This document shows positions 8,158 through 14,709 of a stretch of 31,399 nucleotides of DNA, one piece after another. A program made the translations under genes and the position numbers. This DNA comes from Streptosporangiaceae bacterium (lineage in GTDB: Bacteria > Actinomycetota > Actinomycetes > Streptosporangiales > Streptosporangiaceae). A model generated the notes under the pieces. That model searched no databases, was not told the DNA's origin, and saw only the letters and a program-made list of their open reading frames with translations. The stretch covers positions 1-31,399 of the forward strand of contig JASIGD010000248.1 in NCBI GenBank assembly GCA_030045295.1. Reading direction: 5' to 3'. Position 1 is the first letter of the stretch; every line of letters begins with the position of its first letter.

Positions 8158-8179
8158 GCACCCCGCCGCGGCACCGGCC

Positions 8180-8551
8180 TCAGGCGGTCGCGGCCCCGGC
8201 CTCGGCCAGGCTGGCCCGGACCTCGTCCATGTCGAGCTCGGCGGCCTTGGTGACCAGCTGCTCGAGCGCGGCCTCCGGCAGCGCGCCGGGCTGCGCGTAC
8301 AGCACGATGCCGTCGCGGATGATCAACAGCGTCGGGATGGACGAGATGTTGAACGCGCCCGCCAGCTCGGGCTGGGCCTCGGTGTCGACCTTGCCGAACA
8401 CCGCGTCGGGGTGCCGCTCCGATGCCTTCTCGAAGATCGGCCCGAACATCCGGCACGGCCCGCACCACGCCGCCCAGAAGTCGACGAGGACCAGGCCGTC
8501 GCCGCTCACCGTCGAGTTGAAGTTGTCGGCCGTCAGCTCGACCGTCGCCAT
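8180..8551 (-). CDS. Thioredoxin
   Basis: A 123-aa thioredoxin-fold disulfide reductase. VDFWAAWCGPCR carries the active-site WCGPC (29-33). The cis-proline SSIPTLLII and the glycine of the LYAQPGALPEA region are in place. A tail of about 15 residues beyond the usual 105-110 is Ala/Glu-rich. Two ATGs are adjacent (8554 and 8551). AGGAGG (complement of 8558-8563) is only three bases from the first but six from the second, so 8551 is chosen. An ATACCC/GGGTAT operator lies 20 bases upstream, identical in form to the one before the CsoR/CstR-like gene at 8999, so this thioredoxin is probably controlled by that metal or sulfur-species sensor. Confidence 0.92.
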   Translation of the reverse strand: MATVELTADNFNSTVSGDGLVLVDFWAAWCGPCRMFGPIFEKASERHPDAVFGKVDTEAQPELAGAFNISSIPTLLIIRDGIVLYAQPGALPEAALEQLVTKAAELDMDEVRASLAEAGAATA

Positions 8552-8570
8552 CATCCGCCTCCTCGCGTTA

Positions 8571-8588
8571 GATACCCGCAGGGGTATC
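8571..8588. promoter_or_regulatory. CsoR/CstR-type operator before thioredoxin
   Basis: GATACCC (8571-8577), spacer GCAG and GGGTATC (8582-8588) form a perfect 7-bp inverted repeat. CsoR, CstR and related repressors bind G/C-tract sites flanked by TA of just this form. On the minus strand it lies between a TTGTAG hexamer and the ribosome site of the thioredoxin gene, where a bound repressor would block transcription. Confidence 0.75.
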
Positions 8589-8637
8589 TACAACGTCCGG
8601 TCCCGGATAATTCCTGACGATCGACAATCATTTCTCC

Positions 8638-8676
8638 GAACGGGCCGTGGTGCGTCCGGCCCCGGCCGGCCCGTTC
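8638..8676 (-). terminator. Hairpin after the CsoR/CstR-like gene
   Basis: GAACGGGCC (8638-8646) pairs perfectly with GGCCCGTTC (8668-8676). A second stem, CCGGCC/GGCCGG, can form inside the loop. It sits 50 bases past the stop of the repressor gene and upstream of the thioredoxin promoter, consistent with a terminator separating the two genes. The left arm belongs to a 15-base repeat also found at 16944-16958. Confidence 0.5.
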
Positions 8677-8726
8677 CGCCGCCACCGTCCCGGACGGTCA
8701 CCGGCCCGTGCCCCTCCGCCGGCCAG

Positions 8727-8999
8727 TCAGGCGAGCGACAGGAAGAGCTTCTCCAGCCGCGCGCGTTCGGCCGCCGCGTGCTCGCCGCCCGCCTGCTCGT
8801 CGAGCACGCACCGGCAGAGCCCGCTGGCGATGATCTTGAAGCCGGCCCGGTCGAGGGCGCGCGCCGCCGCGGCCAGCTGCGTCAGCACGTCCTGGCACTC
8901 CCGGCCGTCTTCGATCATCCGGATCACGCCGCCGATCTGGCCCTGAGCCCGGCGGAGCCGCCGGACCACGTCCGTGAGCTCCTCGCTGTCCACGTTCAC
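8727..8999 (-). CDS. CsoR/CstR-family repressor lacking the copper-ligand histidine
   Basis: A 90-aa all-helical DUF156-family repressor. The signature RLRRAQGQIGGVIRMIEDGREC (14-35) and VLTQLAAAARALDRAGFKII match the family. Copper-sensing CsoR uses Cys-His-Cys ligands. Here C35 and C64 align with the two cysteines, but the histidine position is G60 (SGLCRC), and an extra C62 is present. A two-cysteine set without the histidine is the hallmark of CstR-like persulfide sensors rather than Cu(I) CsoR, so sensing of reactive sulfur or oxidants is more likely than copper. GTG at 8999 is the start; the operator lies 12 bases upstream and overlaps TATATC, a good -10 for a leaderless mRNA, so autoregulation is expected. 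Confidence 0.88.
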   Translation of the reverse strand: MNVDSEELTDVVRRLRRAQGQIGGVIRMIEDGRECQDVLTQLAAAARALDRAGFKIIASGLCRCVLDEQAGGEHAAAERARLEKLFLSLA

Positions 9000-9011
9000 G
9001 CCCGACAGGAT

Positions 9012-9027
9012 ATACCCCTCCGGGTAT
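9012..9027. promoter_or_regulatory. CsoR/CstR-type operator before the repressor gene
   Basis: ATACCC (9012-9017), four bases CTCC, then GGGTAT (9022-9027). Same half-sites and spacing as the operator at 8571-8588. On the minus strand it overlaps a TATATC -10 hexamer (9014-9009) nine bases before the GTG start, so binding should repress the gene's own transcription. Confidence 0.75.
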
Positions 9028-9042
9028 GGGTTGTGCTGGCCG

Positions 9043-9064
9043 GCCTGCGTCCCGGGACGCAGGC
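9043..9064. repeat. Perfect 22-bp palindrome between divergent genes
   Basis: The half GCCTGCGTCCC (9043-9053) is followed at once by its exact reverse complement (9054-9064), with no loop. It lies between the start of the CsoR/CstR-like gene (leftward) and the dioxygenase-like gene (rightward), where no terminator is needed. It may be an operator for a dimeric regulator of the gene at 9142; its role is unknown. Confidence 0.6.
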
Positions 9065-9141
9065 GTTGCCCGTGGCCCGGCGCCGACCGAAAATGGCCTC
9101 GTGACGGCCGTCCTGCCGCGCGAACTCGTTAGGAGGCTCCG

Positions 9142-10065
9142 ATGAGCCTGCACGGGCTGCTATCGGTCACGATCGGCGTGCCGAACGTCGAGGAGACCGC
9201 CGCTTACTACGCCGAATTCGGCCTCACCGCCCAGGCCGGCGGCTGGTTCAGCACGGTCGACGCCGGCCAGCAGCTGCGGATCCTGCGCGCGCCCACCCGC
9301 CGCCTGCTCGAGCTGCGCGTCGGTGCCGATGACCCTGACGACCTGGCCCGCGCCGCGGCGAACCTCGCCCGTCTCGGCGTGCCCGGGGAGCTGCGCGGAA
9401 CCAGCCTGGACGCCGCCGAGCCGGTCACCGGCGTCCGCGTCGCCCTGGACGTCGCCCCGCGCACCCGCCAGCACCCCGTGCCGGCCAGCGTCTACAACGG
9501 CCCGGGCCGGTTCGACCGGCCGGGCGGCCGGGCGCCGGGACTGATGCGGCCCGGCCGGGTGCGCCCCCGCAAGCTGGGCCACGCCGTCCTGGGCAGCACC
9601 GACTACCGCGCCACGATGGCGTTCTTCGTCGACGGGCTCGGGTTCAAGGTCAGCGACCGGATCAAGGACGTCGGCGCGTTCCTGCGCTGCTCCATCGACC
9701 ACCACAACGTGCTGGTCATGGCCGCGCCGGTGAGCTTCCTGCACCATACGTCCTGGCAGGTCGACGACGTCGACGACGTCGGCCGCGGGGCCTGCGCGAT
9801 GCTCGAGGGCAGGCCCGAGCGGCACGTGTGGGGCCTCGGGCGGCACTACGCGGGATCGAACTTCTTCTGGTACCTCAAGGACCCGGCGGGCAACTTCTCC
9901 GAGTACTACTCGGACATGGACTGCATCGTCGACGACCAGCTGTGGACGCCGGAAGACCTCGAAGGAGCGCGCGGCCTGTACGCCTGGGGACCGCCGCCGC
10001 CGCCCTCGTTCATGCACCCGGAGGACCTCGCCGCGATGATGACCGGAGCCCACTCGGCGCGCTGA
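9142..10065 (+). CDS. VOC-superfamily protein resembling type I extradiol dioxygenases
   Basis: A 307-aa protein with two glyoxalase/bleomycin-resistance modules, the size of catechol 2,3-dioxygenases. In the second module H147 (KLGHAVLGS), H202 (LHHTSWQV) and E254 (NFSEYYSD) fit the 2-His-1-carboxylate Fe(II) site. H187/H188 (DHHNV) and H235 (GLGRHYAGSNFFWY) match second-sphere histidines of BphC-like enzymes. Ring cleavage of a catechol, with a product used in aromatic or steroid catabolism, is therefore inferred. The substrate is not determinable. AGGAGG (9131-9136) precedes the ATG by five bases. The C-terminal 50 residues include a proline run and are less typical. A perfect 22-bp palindrome lies 78 bp upstream. 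Confidence 0.82.
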   Translation: MSLHGLLSVTIGVPNVEETAAYYAEFGLTAQAGGWFSTVDAGQQLRILRAPTRRLLELRVGADDPDDLARAAANLARLGVPGELRGTSLDAAEPVTGVRVALDVAPRTRQHPVPASVYNGPGRFDRPGGRAPGLMRPGRVRPRKLGHAVLGSTDYRATMAFFVDGLGFKVSDRIKDVGAFLRCSIDHHNVLVMAAPVSFLHHTSWQVDDVDDVGRGACAMLEGRPERHVWGLGRHYAGSNFFWYLKDPAGNFSEYYSDMDCIVDDQLWTPEDLEGARGLYAWGPPPPPSFMHPEDLAAMMTGAHSAR

Positions 10066-10441
10066 CGCCCGCCGCCAGGTCGTGGCGCGGGTCACGGCCC
10101 GCCTCCTCCGCCGCCCTGCCGTTCCCTGAGCCGGCCGGCCTGCGACCCAGGCCCGCGCGGACTGCCGGGCGGCCCGTTCAGGAAAGAGATCTTCTCACCT
10201 GGTGCGAAAAGGCCGCCGATTCCGGCGTCCCCGCGGAATCAGGCGGATCTCGGTAGGACCGAAGGCCGAAGGTTCAGGACTTTTGGCCTTAGCCGCCCCT
10301 CCGCCGGTCGTTCGACAATGCCATGGTCCGCTGGCCCAGCAGCGGGCAATTGCAAAACTCTGCTGGGTGGACGAGGACCGCGGTCACCGCTGGTGAGCGG
10401 TCCGGTTGCTCTGGATTGGTCGATCAGAAAGGGCGTGCAGA
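10066..10441 (+). promoter_or_regulatory. 376-bp gene-free regulatory region before the cytochrome b operon
   Basis: No convincing gene is present. The region holds two GGAC(C/T)NNNGGCC boxes: GGACCGAAGGCC (10256-10267) and GGACTTTTGGCC (10277-10288). Their starts are 21 bp apart, two helical turns, so two regulator dimers would bind the same DNA face. The second in context, TTCAGGACTTTTGGCC, matches the DosR/DevR hypoxia box (TTSGGGACTWWAGTCCCSAA) at most positions of its left half and core. They lie 150-180 bp before the first gene. The sequence is less GC-rich than the flanking genes. Control by a DosR/DevR-type response regulator is an inference. Confidence 0.55.
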
Positions 10442-10633
10442 ATGATCAATCAATTGTGGGGGCCGGTGTTCGACCTGGTGGGAAACGGCGGCTTTAAGGC
10501 CTGGACCTTCAGCTGGTTTTTCCTTAAATACGGCAACCTCATCGAGATGATCTTGGTCGTGCTCATCTTCGTTGTCGGGATGTTCCTTAACCTTCCGGGC
10601 GGAAAGGCCGAGACAGGGAGGCACCAGCGATGA
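10442..10633 (+). CDS. Small single-helix membrane protein, first gene of the cytochrome b module
   Basis: A 63-aa protein of no family I recognise. Residues 1-30 are aromatic-rich and amphipathic (GFKAWTFSWFFLKYGN), then one transmembrane helix spans about 32-50 (IEMILVVLIFVVGMFLNL) and a short basic tail follows. ATG 10442 follows AGAAAGGG at a normal distance. A TTG 12 codons earlier is also in frame but lacks a ribosome site. The stop overlaps the ATG of a 17-codon mini-ORF (ATGA 10630-10633) that leads into the cytochrome b gene. It is probably a small subunit or assembly partner of the cytochrome, as small one-helix subunits are in b6f and other respiratory complexes. Confidence 0.75.
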   Translation: MINQLWGPVFDLVGNGGFKAWTFSWFFLKYGNLIEMILVVLIFVVGMFLNLPGGKAETGRHQR

Positions 10634-10683
10634 CCGGGCCCGCTTCCACATCACGTACCGCCGCGCGGCGAGGTGCCCGGTGA
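10630..10683 (+). other. 17-codon coupling ORF or frameshifted N-terminus of cytochrome b
   Basis: GGGAGG (10616-10621) is the strongest ribosome site near the cytochrome gene, and eight bases later comes ATG 10630. That frame encodes only 17 residues (MTGPASTSRTAARRGAR) before TGA at 10681-10683. The TGA overlaps the GTG (10680) that opens the cytochrome b frame. Either this is a translated leader coupling three genes by ATGA and GTGA overlaps, or ATG 10630 is the true cytochrome start and one base is missing or extra in the sequence. Confidence 0.45.
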
Positions 10684-11399
10684 GCGCCGAGGGCGTCGCC
10701 GCGACGCCTCCGCCGCCGGATCCGGTGACCAACGCCACCGGCACCGAGCAGTTCTCGTGGACCCGGCCGAGCCCGTGGCTGCGGGGCTACCTGGTCCGCA
10801 ACTTCCCGCTGCGCAAGCTGCTGCCCGACCGCGAGCCGGCGTACGTCTCCTCGGTGCTGTACACGATGGGCGTGCTGACGCTGGCGGCGCTCATCTGCGC
10901 GGTCATCAGCGGTGCGATCCTCGCGCTGGGCGGCGTCTCGTTCTGGCACACGAACTCCTTCGGCGCCTTCATGAACAGCATTCACTTCTGGAGTGTGCAG
11001 GCCATGTTCTTGTTCATGGCCGTGCACTTCATCACCAACTTCTTCACGATGAGCTGGCGCGGCGGGCGCGGATGGACCTGGATCACCGGCGTAATCGCCT
11101 TCATCCTTTCCATCCTGACCTCCTTCACCGGCTTCCTGATCATGACTAACTGGGATAGCCAGTGGATCGGCCAGCAGGCCAAGGACGCGTTCAACGCGTT
11201 GGGCATCGGAGCGATATGGAACGTGATGAACACGGGCCAGCAGATCACCGTGCACGTGGTCTTCACGACCGCCCTGCTGCTGTTCATCGTGTCTGTTCAC
11301 ATCGGCCTGATCCGCCGTCGGGGCGTGGCCCCGCCGCCCGGCGCGGAGGCGCTCGAGGTCGCCGACGACGAGCCCGGCCAGCCGGCGGGCGTGAGCTGA
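10680..11399 (+). CDS. b6-type dihaem cytochrome b, N-terminal four-helix domain only
   Basis: A 239-aa membrane protein. After a proline-rich lead, WLRGYLVRNFPLRKLLPD is the usual amphipathic segment. Helix A covers about 57-84, helix B 99-124, helix C 135-156 and helix D 188-211. H102 and H116 in helix B have 13 residues between them; H192 and H207 in helix D have 14. The 14-residue gap is the b6f-type spacing (13 in bc1), so two b haems should bind. There is no C-terminal domain, hence no PEWY quinol-site motif, and no cysteine equivalent to the haem c(i) attachment site. GTG 10680 follows GAGG (10670-10673); see the mini-ORF for a start alternative. A role as transmembrane electron carrier or quinone-reactive anchor is inferred; the electron partners are unknown. 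Confidence 0.85.
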   Translation: MSAEGVAATPPPPDPVTNATGTEQFSWTRPSPWLRGYLVRNFPLRKLLPDREPAYVSSVLYTMGVLTLAALICAVISGAILALGGVSFWHTNSFGAFMNSIHFWSVQAMFLFMAVHFITNFFTMSWRGGRGWTWITGVIAFILSILTSFTGFLIMTNWDSQWIGQQAKDAFNALGIGAIWNVMNTGQQITVHVVFTTALLLFIVSVHIGLIRRRGVAPPPGAEALEVADDEPGQPAGVS

Positions 11400-11409
11400 G
11401 GAGGCAGCG

Positions 11410-12546
11410 ATGGCCACGCGCACCAAGCGGCACCCGCTGCGCACCTGGCGCGGTCCCGAGCGCCCGTACGACCTCATCGCCGAGGGCACGATCGCGGTCG
11501 TCTTCGTGGCCGTGCTGTGCATCCTGGCCGCGAGCCTGTGGGGATCCCCGGACGGCGGCCTCACCTACCCGGGCGGTCCCAAATCCCCGGCCGGGCAGGC
11601 GTTCAGCGCTAAGTACTGGGACGTCAACGACCCGTCCGACCTGGCCCAGACGGCCGTGCAGGAGCTGGCCGGCGGGACCACGACGGCCGGGTACGGCCCG
11701 CCGTTCAACCAGACCACCGGAGCCTCGCAGGAGTTCCTCGGGATCGCCCCGGCCGAGATCGCCAAGGCCATCTTCGGCCTGACCCTCCCGATCAACACCG
11801 CCAACGACTTCGTCCTGGCCCCGGTCTCACAGCTCGCCGCGCCGTCCAACCCGGCCGTCGCGGCGGCGATCAGCCGGTACAAGGCGGCCGGCGGGGACCT
11901 GGCGCCCGGCGCGGCGGCCGGCCAGATCGCCTCCTCCCAGCAGATGACCTGGCTGAACAACTACGCCAAGGCGCTGGCCGCCAGCAGCGCGAAGTTCACG
12001 CCGACCTCGATCACGGTCAAGGCGGGCAACTACGGGCCGGTCCCGACCATCATCACGGCCGAGCTGGCCATCGCGAACAACGGGAGCCTGGACGGCTACT
12101 TCCAGGGCAGCCCCCAGCAGCTGGGCACGAACACCACGATGGGGACGATGTTCTTCAGCGACGGCACGCTGTGGGGCAACATCGCCGAAGCCCAGGGCGT
12201 GGGCGGCGACCAGTGGGGCGTCATGAACGAGCTGTGGAACTTCCCCGGCCAGGTCTGGCTGTGGCTGTACGCCGGGATGTACCAGATCCCCGCGCTGAAC
12301 CCGTCGACCAACGCCAACCTGGACCTGGACGTGGGCCTGCTCATGATCGTGCTCGGGTTCCTGCTGCCGATGTTTGCGCCGTGGATCCCGGTCATCAACC
12401 GCATTCCCCGGTGGATCCCGCTCTACAAGATCATCTACCGCAGGTACTACGCGAGCATGGCCCGCGGGCAGCCGCCCGCCGAGGTCCCGGAGGAGCCAGT
12501 CTCGCCACCGTCCGCGCCGCGAGGCGGGCCGCCGACGCCCGGATGA
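11410..12546 (+). CDS. Membrane-anchored extracytoplasmic protein of unknown family, cytochrome b partner
   Basis: A 378-aa protein I do not recognise. One helix spans about 24-44, a large domain about 45-305 should face outside, and a second helix spans about 307-329. A basic, aromatic segment RIPRWIPLYKIIYRRYY and a proline-rich tail follow inside. The outer domain has no CXXCH, no cysteine and no histidine, so it should not bind haem or an iron-sulfur cluster by usual motifs. It is rich in Ala, Gly, Asn and Thr with a tryptophan cluster near 274-286 (ELWNFPGQVWLWL). It is not subunit IV, a Rieske protein or cytochrome c. GAGGAGG lies just before ATG 11410, and the gene follows cytochrome b by 10 bp, so the three genes form an operon closed by a hairpin at 12622. 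Confidence 0.8.
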   Translation: MATRTKRHPLRTWRGPERPYDLIAEGTIAVVFVAVLCILAASLWGSPDGGLTYPGGPKSPAGQAFSAKYWDVNDPSDLAQTAVQELAGGTTTAGYGPPFNQTTGASQEFLGIAPAEIAKAIFGLTLPINTANDFVLAPVSQLAAPSNPAVAAAISRYKAAGGDLAPGAAAGQIASSQQMTWLNNYAKALAASSAKFTPTSITVKAGNYGPVPTIITAELAIANNGSLDGYFQGSPQQLGTNTTMGTMFFSDGTLWGNIAEAQGVGGDQWGVMNELWNFPGQVWLWLYAGMYQIPALNPSTNANLDLDVGLLMIVLGFLLPMFAPWIPVINRIPRWIPLYKIIYRRYYASMARGQPPAEVPEEPVSPPSAPRGGPPTPG

Positions 12547-12621
12547 CCGGCCCGGGTGTCCGCCGCCCGAACCCACCGGGCAGCAGCAGCCGGGACGACC
12601 GGCATCCCGCCGGTCGCCGAG

Positions 12622-12660
12622 CCTGGCCCGGGTGCGCCATGGGAGGGCACCCGGGCCAGG
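12622..12660. terminator. Hairpin terminator after the cytochrome b operon
   Basis: CCTGGCCCGGGTGC (12622-12635) pairs perfectly over 14 bp with GCACCCGGGCCAGG (12647-12660) around an 11-base loop. It lies 76 bp after the last operon gene and 112 bp beyond the end of the convergent monooxygenase gene, so it can serve the operon and perhaps both. Confidence 0.75.
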
Positions 12661-12711
12661 TGCTGCCGTCCCGCGGCCGGCCGGTTCCGCGGGGTGGCTT
12701 AAGATCGGCCC

Positions 12712-12768
12712 GTGGACGGTGCGCAGGCGCTGATCGGCCGCCTGGTCGGAGCGGCTTGCCGACCGTGA
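12712..12768 (+). pseudogene. Possible truncated gene start (18 codons)
   Basis: TTAAGAT followed six to seven bases later by GTG GAC GGT looks like a leaderless actinobacterial gene start. The frame MDGAQALIGRLVGAACRP then ends at TGA, just before the end of the convergent monooxygenase gene. It could be the 5' remnant of a gene removed by deletion, or chance. The parent family is not identifiable. Confidence 0.2.
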
Positions 12769-12771
12769 CGG

Positions 12772-14322
12772 CTAGCCGCCGGACCGCGGGGCGGCTGCGA
12801 TGCGGCCGAGCCAGGCGGCCAGCTGGCTGGCGTCGGCGACCTGGCAGCGGAAGCCGATGTAGCCGTCGGGGCGGACGGCGGTCACGCCGCGGCCTGGGCT
12901 GCTGGTGACGCGGTGGACGCTGATCAAGCGGCCGGGCGGGGTACCGGGCCGGTCGGCGTCGCGGTCCAGCAGCACGTGCACGCCGGGCCGGGCGATCAGC
13001 TCGTGCAACCGGATGCTGCGCCCGCCCGCGCTGACGGTCTGATCGGGCAGCCGGTCGCCCGCCCGCGGTCCGCCGCGCCGGCGCGGCGTTCCCTCGACCG
13101 AGAGCGGGCTGTGCCGGTAGCTCACCCGCAGCTGCGACAGTGTCCGGGCCCCGCCGGCGACCAGCCGGCGGCGGCGCATGAGCACGGGCAGGAGCGGGGC
13201 GGCGAGCGGCAACAGCCCGCCGCGGAACGCCGACGGGAGACGGCCGGTGGACGCCTCGCCCCAGAAAGCCAGGTGCGTCACGGCCAGGAACTGGCGAGCT
13301 ACCGGCCGGCGCTCCAGGTTGTACGAGGCGAGCAACTCCGTCACGTCTGGTGTCGAGCCCGCGAACGCAAGTTTCCAGCCCAGGTTGGCTGCATCCTGGA
13401 TCGCGGCGTTCATGCCCTGGCCGGTGGCCGGGGAGTAGGCGTGGGCGGCATCCCCGGCGAGGTACAGCCGTCCCCGCCGGAACCGTTCGGCCAGCCGGTG
13501 CTGCAGCCTGATCCGCGAGGACCAGGCGAGTTCGGTGATCCGCGCGCCGAGGCCCGCCTCGTCCAGCAGCGCCTGCAGCTCAGCGGCGGGAACAGCGGGA
13601 CCGGGCCGTCCGAACGGGGCGTAATCCGTGCGACCGGGCCGGGTGGCGAGCAGCCGCCAGGTGGCCAGCTCGCCGAACCGGAACACGAATACCAGTCCCT
13701 TCGGCCCGGCCACCACGTGGGCAGACCGGGCGGGAAGCTCGCCATCCAGCTCGGCATCGGCGAGCACGACCTCCACCGGGTAGTGCCGGCCGGGCCATCC
13801 GATACCAGCCTGGGCCCGTACCGTGCTGGTCGAGCCGTCGCAGCCGACCACGAAGCCGGCCAGAGCCTCCTCGGCCCCGCTCGGCGACCGCAGGACCGCG
13901 CGCACGCCGCCGCGGTCCTCGTGCACCGTGGTCAGCTCGATGCCGCGCTCCACCGCGACCCCGCGGTCGGCCAGGGCCGCCGTGAGCACGTTCTCGACGT
14001 CCATCTGCCGTATCAGCGACAGGTGCGGGAAGGCGGTGTCGGGCAGCGCGAGGTCGGCGAGCGTGACCGGGACGACCCGGGCGCCGAGCTGGATATCGAC
14101 CACAGGCGCGGTATCCGCCCTGGCCAGCAGGGACGGCACCACGCCGAGCGGGCGCAGCACCTCGAGCGTGCGGGCGTGCAGGAGCAGCGCCCGGGAGGGC
14201 CGGGCGGCCTCCGGCCGCCGGTCGACGATCCGGACGGTCGCGCCGTGGTCGTGCGCCTGCAGGGCGAGCGTGAGTCCCGCCGGGCCCGCGCCGACGACGA
14301 GGACGGTAGCCGGATGCGTCAT
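12772..14322 (-). CDS. FAD-dependent aromatic-ring monooxygenase (PheA/TfdB, UbiH-like)
   Basis: A 516-aa class A flavoprotein hydroxylase. VLVVGAGPAGLTLALQA (7-23) binds FAD. VVGCDGSTSTVR is the DG motif that contacts FAD and NAD(P)H. RGRLYLAGDAAHAYSP and GQGMNAAIQDAANLGWKLA form the GD motif and the following helix. The C-terminal 130 residues match the thioredoxin-like dimerisation domain of phenol hydroxylase-type and polyketide hydroxylases. It should hydroxylate a phenolic or polyketide substrate using NAD(P)H and O2. ATG 14322 is chosen because the FAD motif begins a few residues later; the ribosome site is weak, and the frame is open further upstream without coding character. It is a single gene, convergent with the cytochrome operon. 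Confidence 0.88.
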   Translation of the reverse strand: MTHPATVLVVGAGPAGLTLALQAHDHGATVRIVDRRPEAARPSRALLLHARTLEVLRPLGVVPSLLARADTAPVVDIQLGARVVPVTLADLALPDTAFPHLSLIRQMDVENVLTAALADRGVAVERGIELTTVHEDRGGVRAVLRSPSGAEEALAGFVVGCDGSTSTVRAQAGIGWPGRHYPVEVVLADAELDGELPARSAHVVAGPKGLVFVFRFGELATWRLLATRPGRTDYAPFGRPGPAVPAAELQALLDEAGLGARITELAWSSRIRLQHRLAERFRRGRLYLAGDAAHAYSPATGQGMNAAIQDAANLGWKLAFAGSTPDVTELLASYNLERRPVARQFLAVTHLAFWGEASTGRLPSAFRGGLLPLAAPLLPVLMRRRRLVAGGARTLSQLRVSYRHSPLSVEGTPRRRGGPRAGDRLPDQTVSAGGRSIRLHELIARPGVHVLLDRDADRPGTPPGRLISVHRVTSSPGRGVTAVRPDGYIGFRCQVADASQLAAWLGRIAAAPRSGG

Positions 14323-14463
14323 CGCAGGCCGCACCGGGTGCGGAGCCAGCACTCCGCGAGCGAAGACCGCCCGGTCACGGCACCCCCAGGTATCTGTCCG
14401 GATCATGCTGGCAGATCTTCGGCCCCGACGGTAGGGGACCGGCCGGCGGCCTCTGTATGCCTT

Positions 14464-14628
14464 GACGGCCTCGACCGGCTGGCCGCCGGCCTCGACGGCG
14501 CGCCGCCGGCCGCGCGGGGCGATCGCTGGCGCCAGGTGCACCCGCTCTACGTGACCCGGCTCGGACCCGGCGCTTCGGTCATCGGCCCGCCTCCCGGCTG
14601 GGAGGAGCACACCGCCAGCCGGTCCTGA
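14464..14628 (+). pseudogene. Possible 3' remnant of a lost gene
   Basis: Frame ending TGA 14626-14628 encodes DGLDRLAAGL, then a stretch with VHPLYVTRLGPG and PPPGWEEHTA. Third codon positions are overwhelmingly G or C, as in real genes here, yet no good start precedes it. Upstream, a GTG at 14338 is in frame but the intervening codons look non-coding. The parent family is not recognised. It may equally be a short real gene or chance in a GC-rich strand. Confidence 0.25.
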
Positions 14629-14709
14629 CCGCCCAGCCAGCGCAGGTGATAATCTCCTGGGACCGGCGGGCCGCTGATGACCGGGCCGCCGGCCGGCGAG
14701 GAGGCGAGC

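Noticed and set aside
8727..8999. Copper-sensing CsoR assignment
   Set aside because: The aligned histidine ligand is replaced by Gly60, and no copper-handling gene is adjacent; the CstR-like reading fits better.
10572..10679. Upstream extension of the cytochrome b frame to ATG 10572
   Set aside because: This part overlaps the 63-aa gene and lacks gene-like codon use or a ribosome site; GTG 10680 or a frameshifted ATG 10630 is more likely.
10442..12546. Assignment as a bc1 or b6f complex operon
   Set aside because: No Rieske, cytochrome c or C-terminal cytochrome b domain with PEWY is present in the window.
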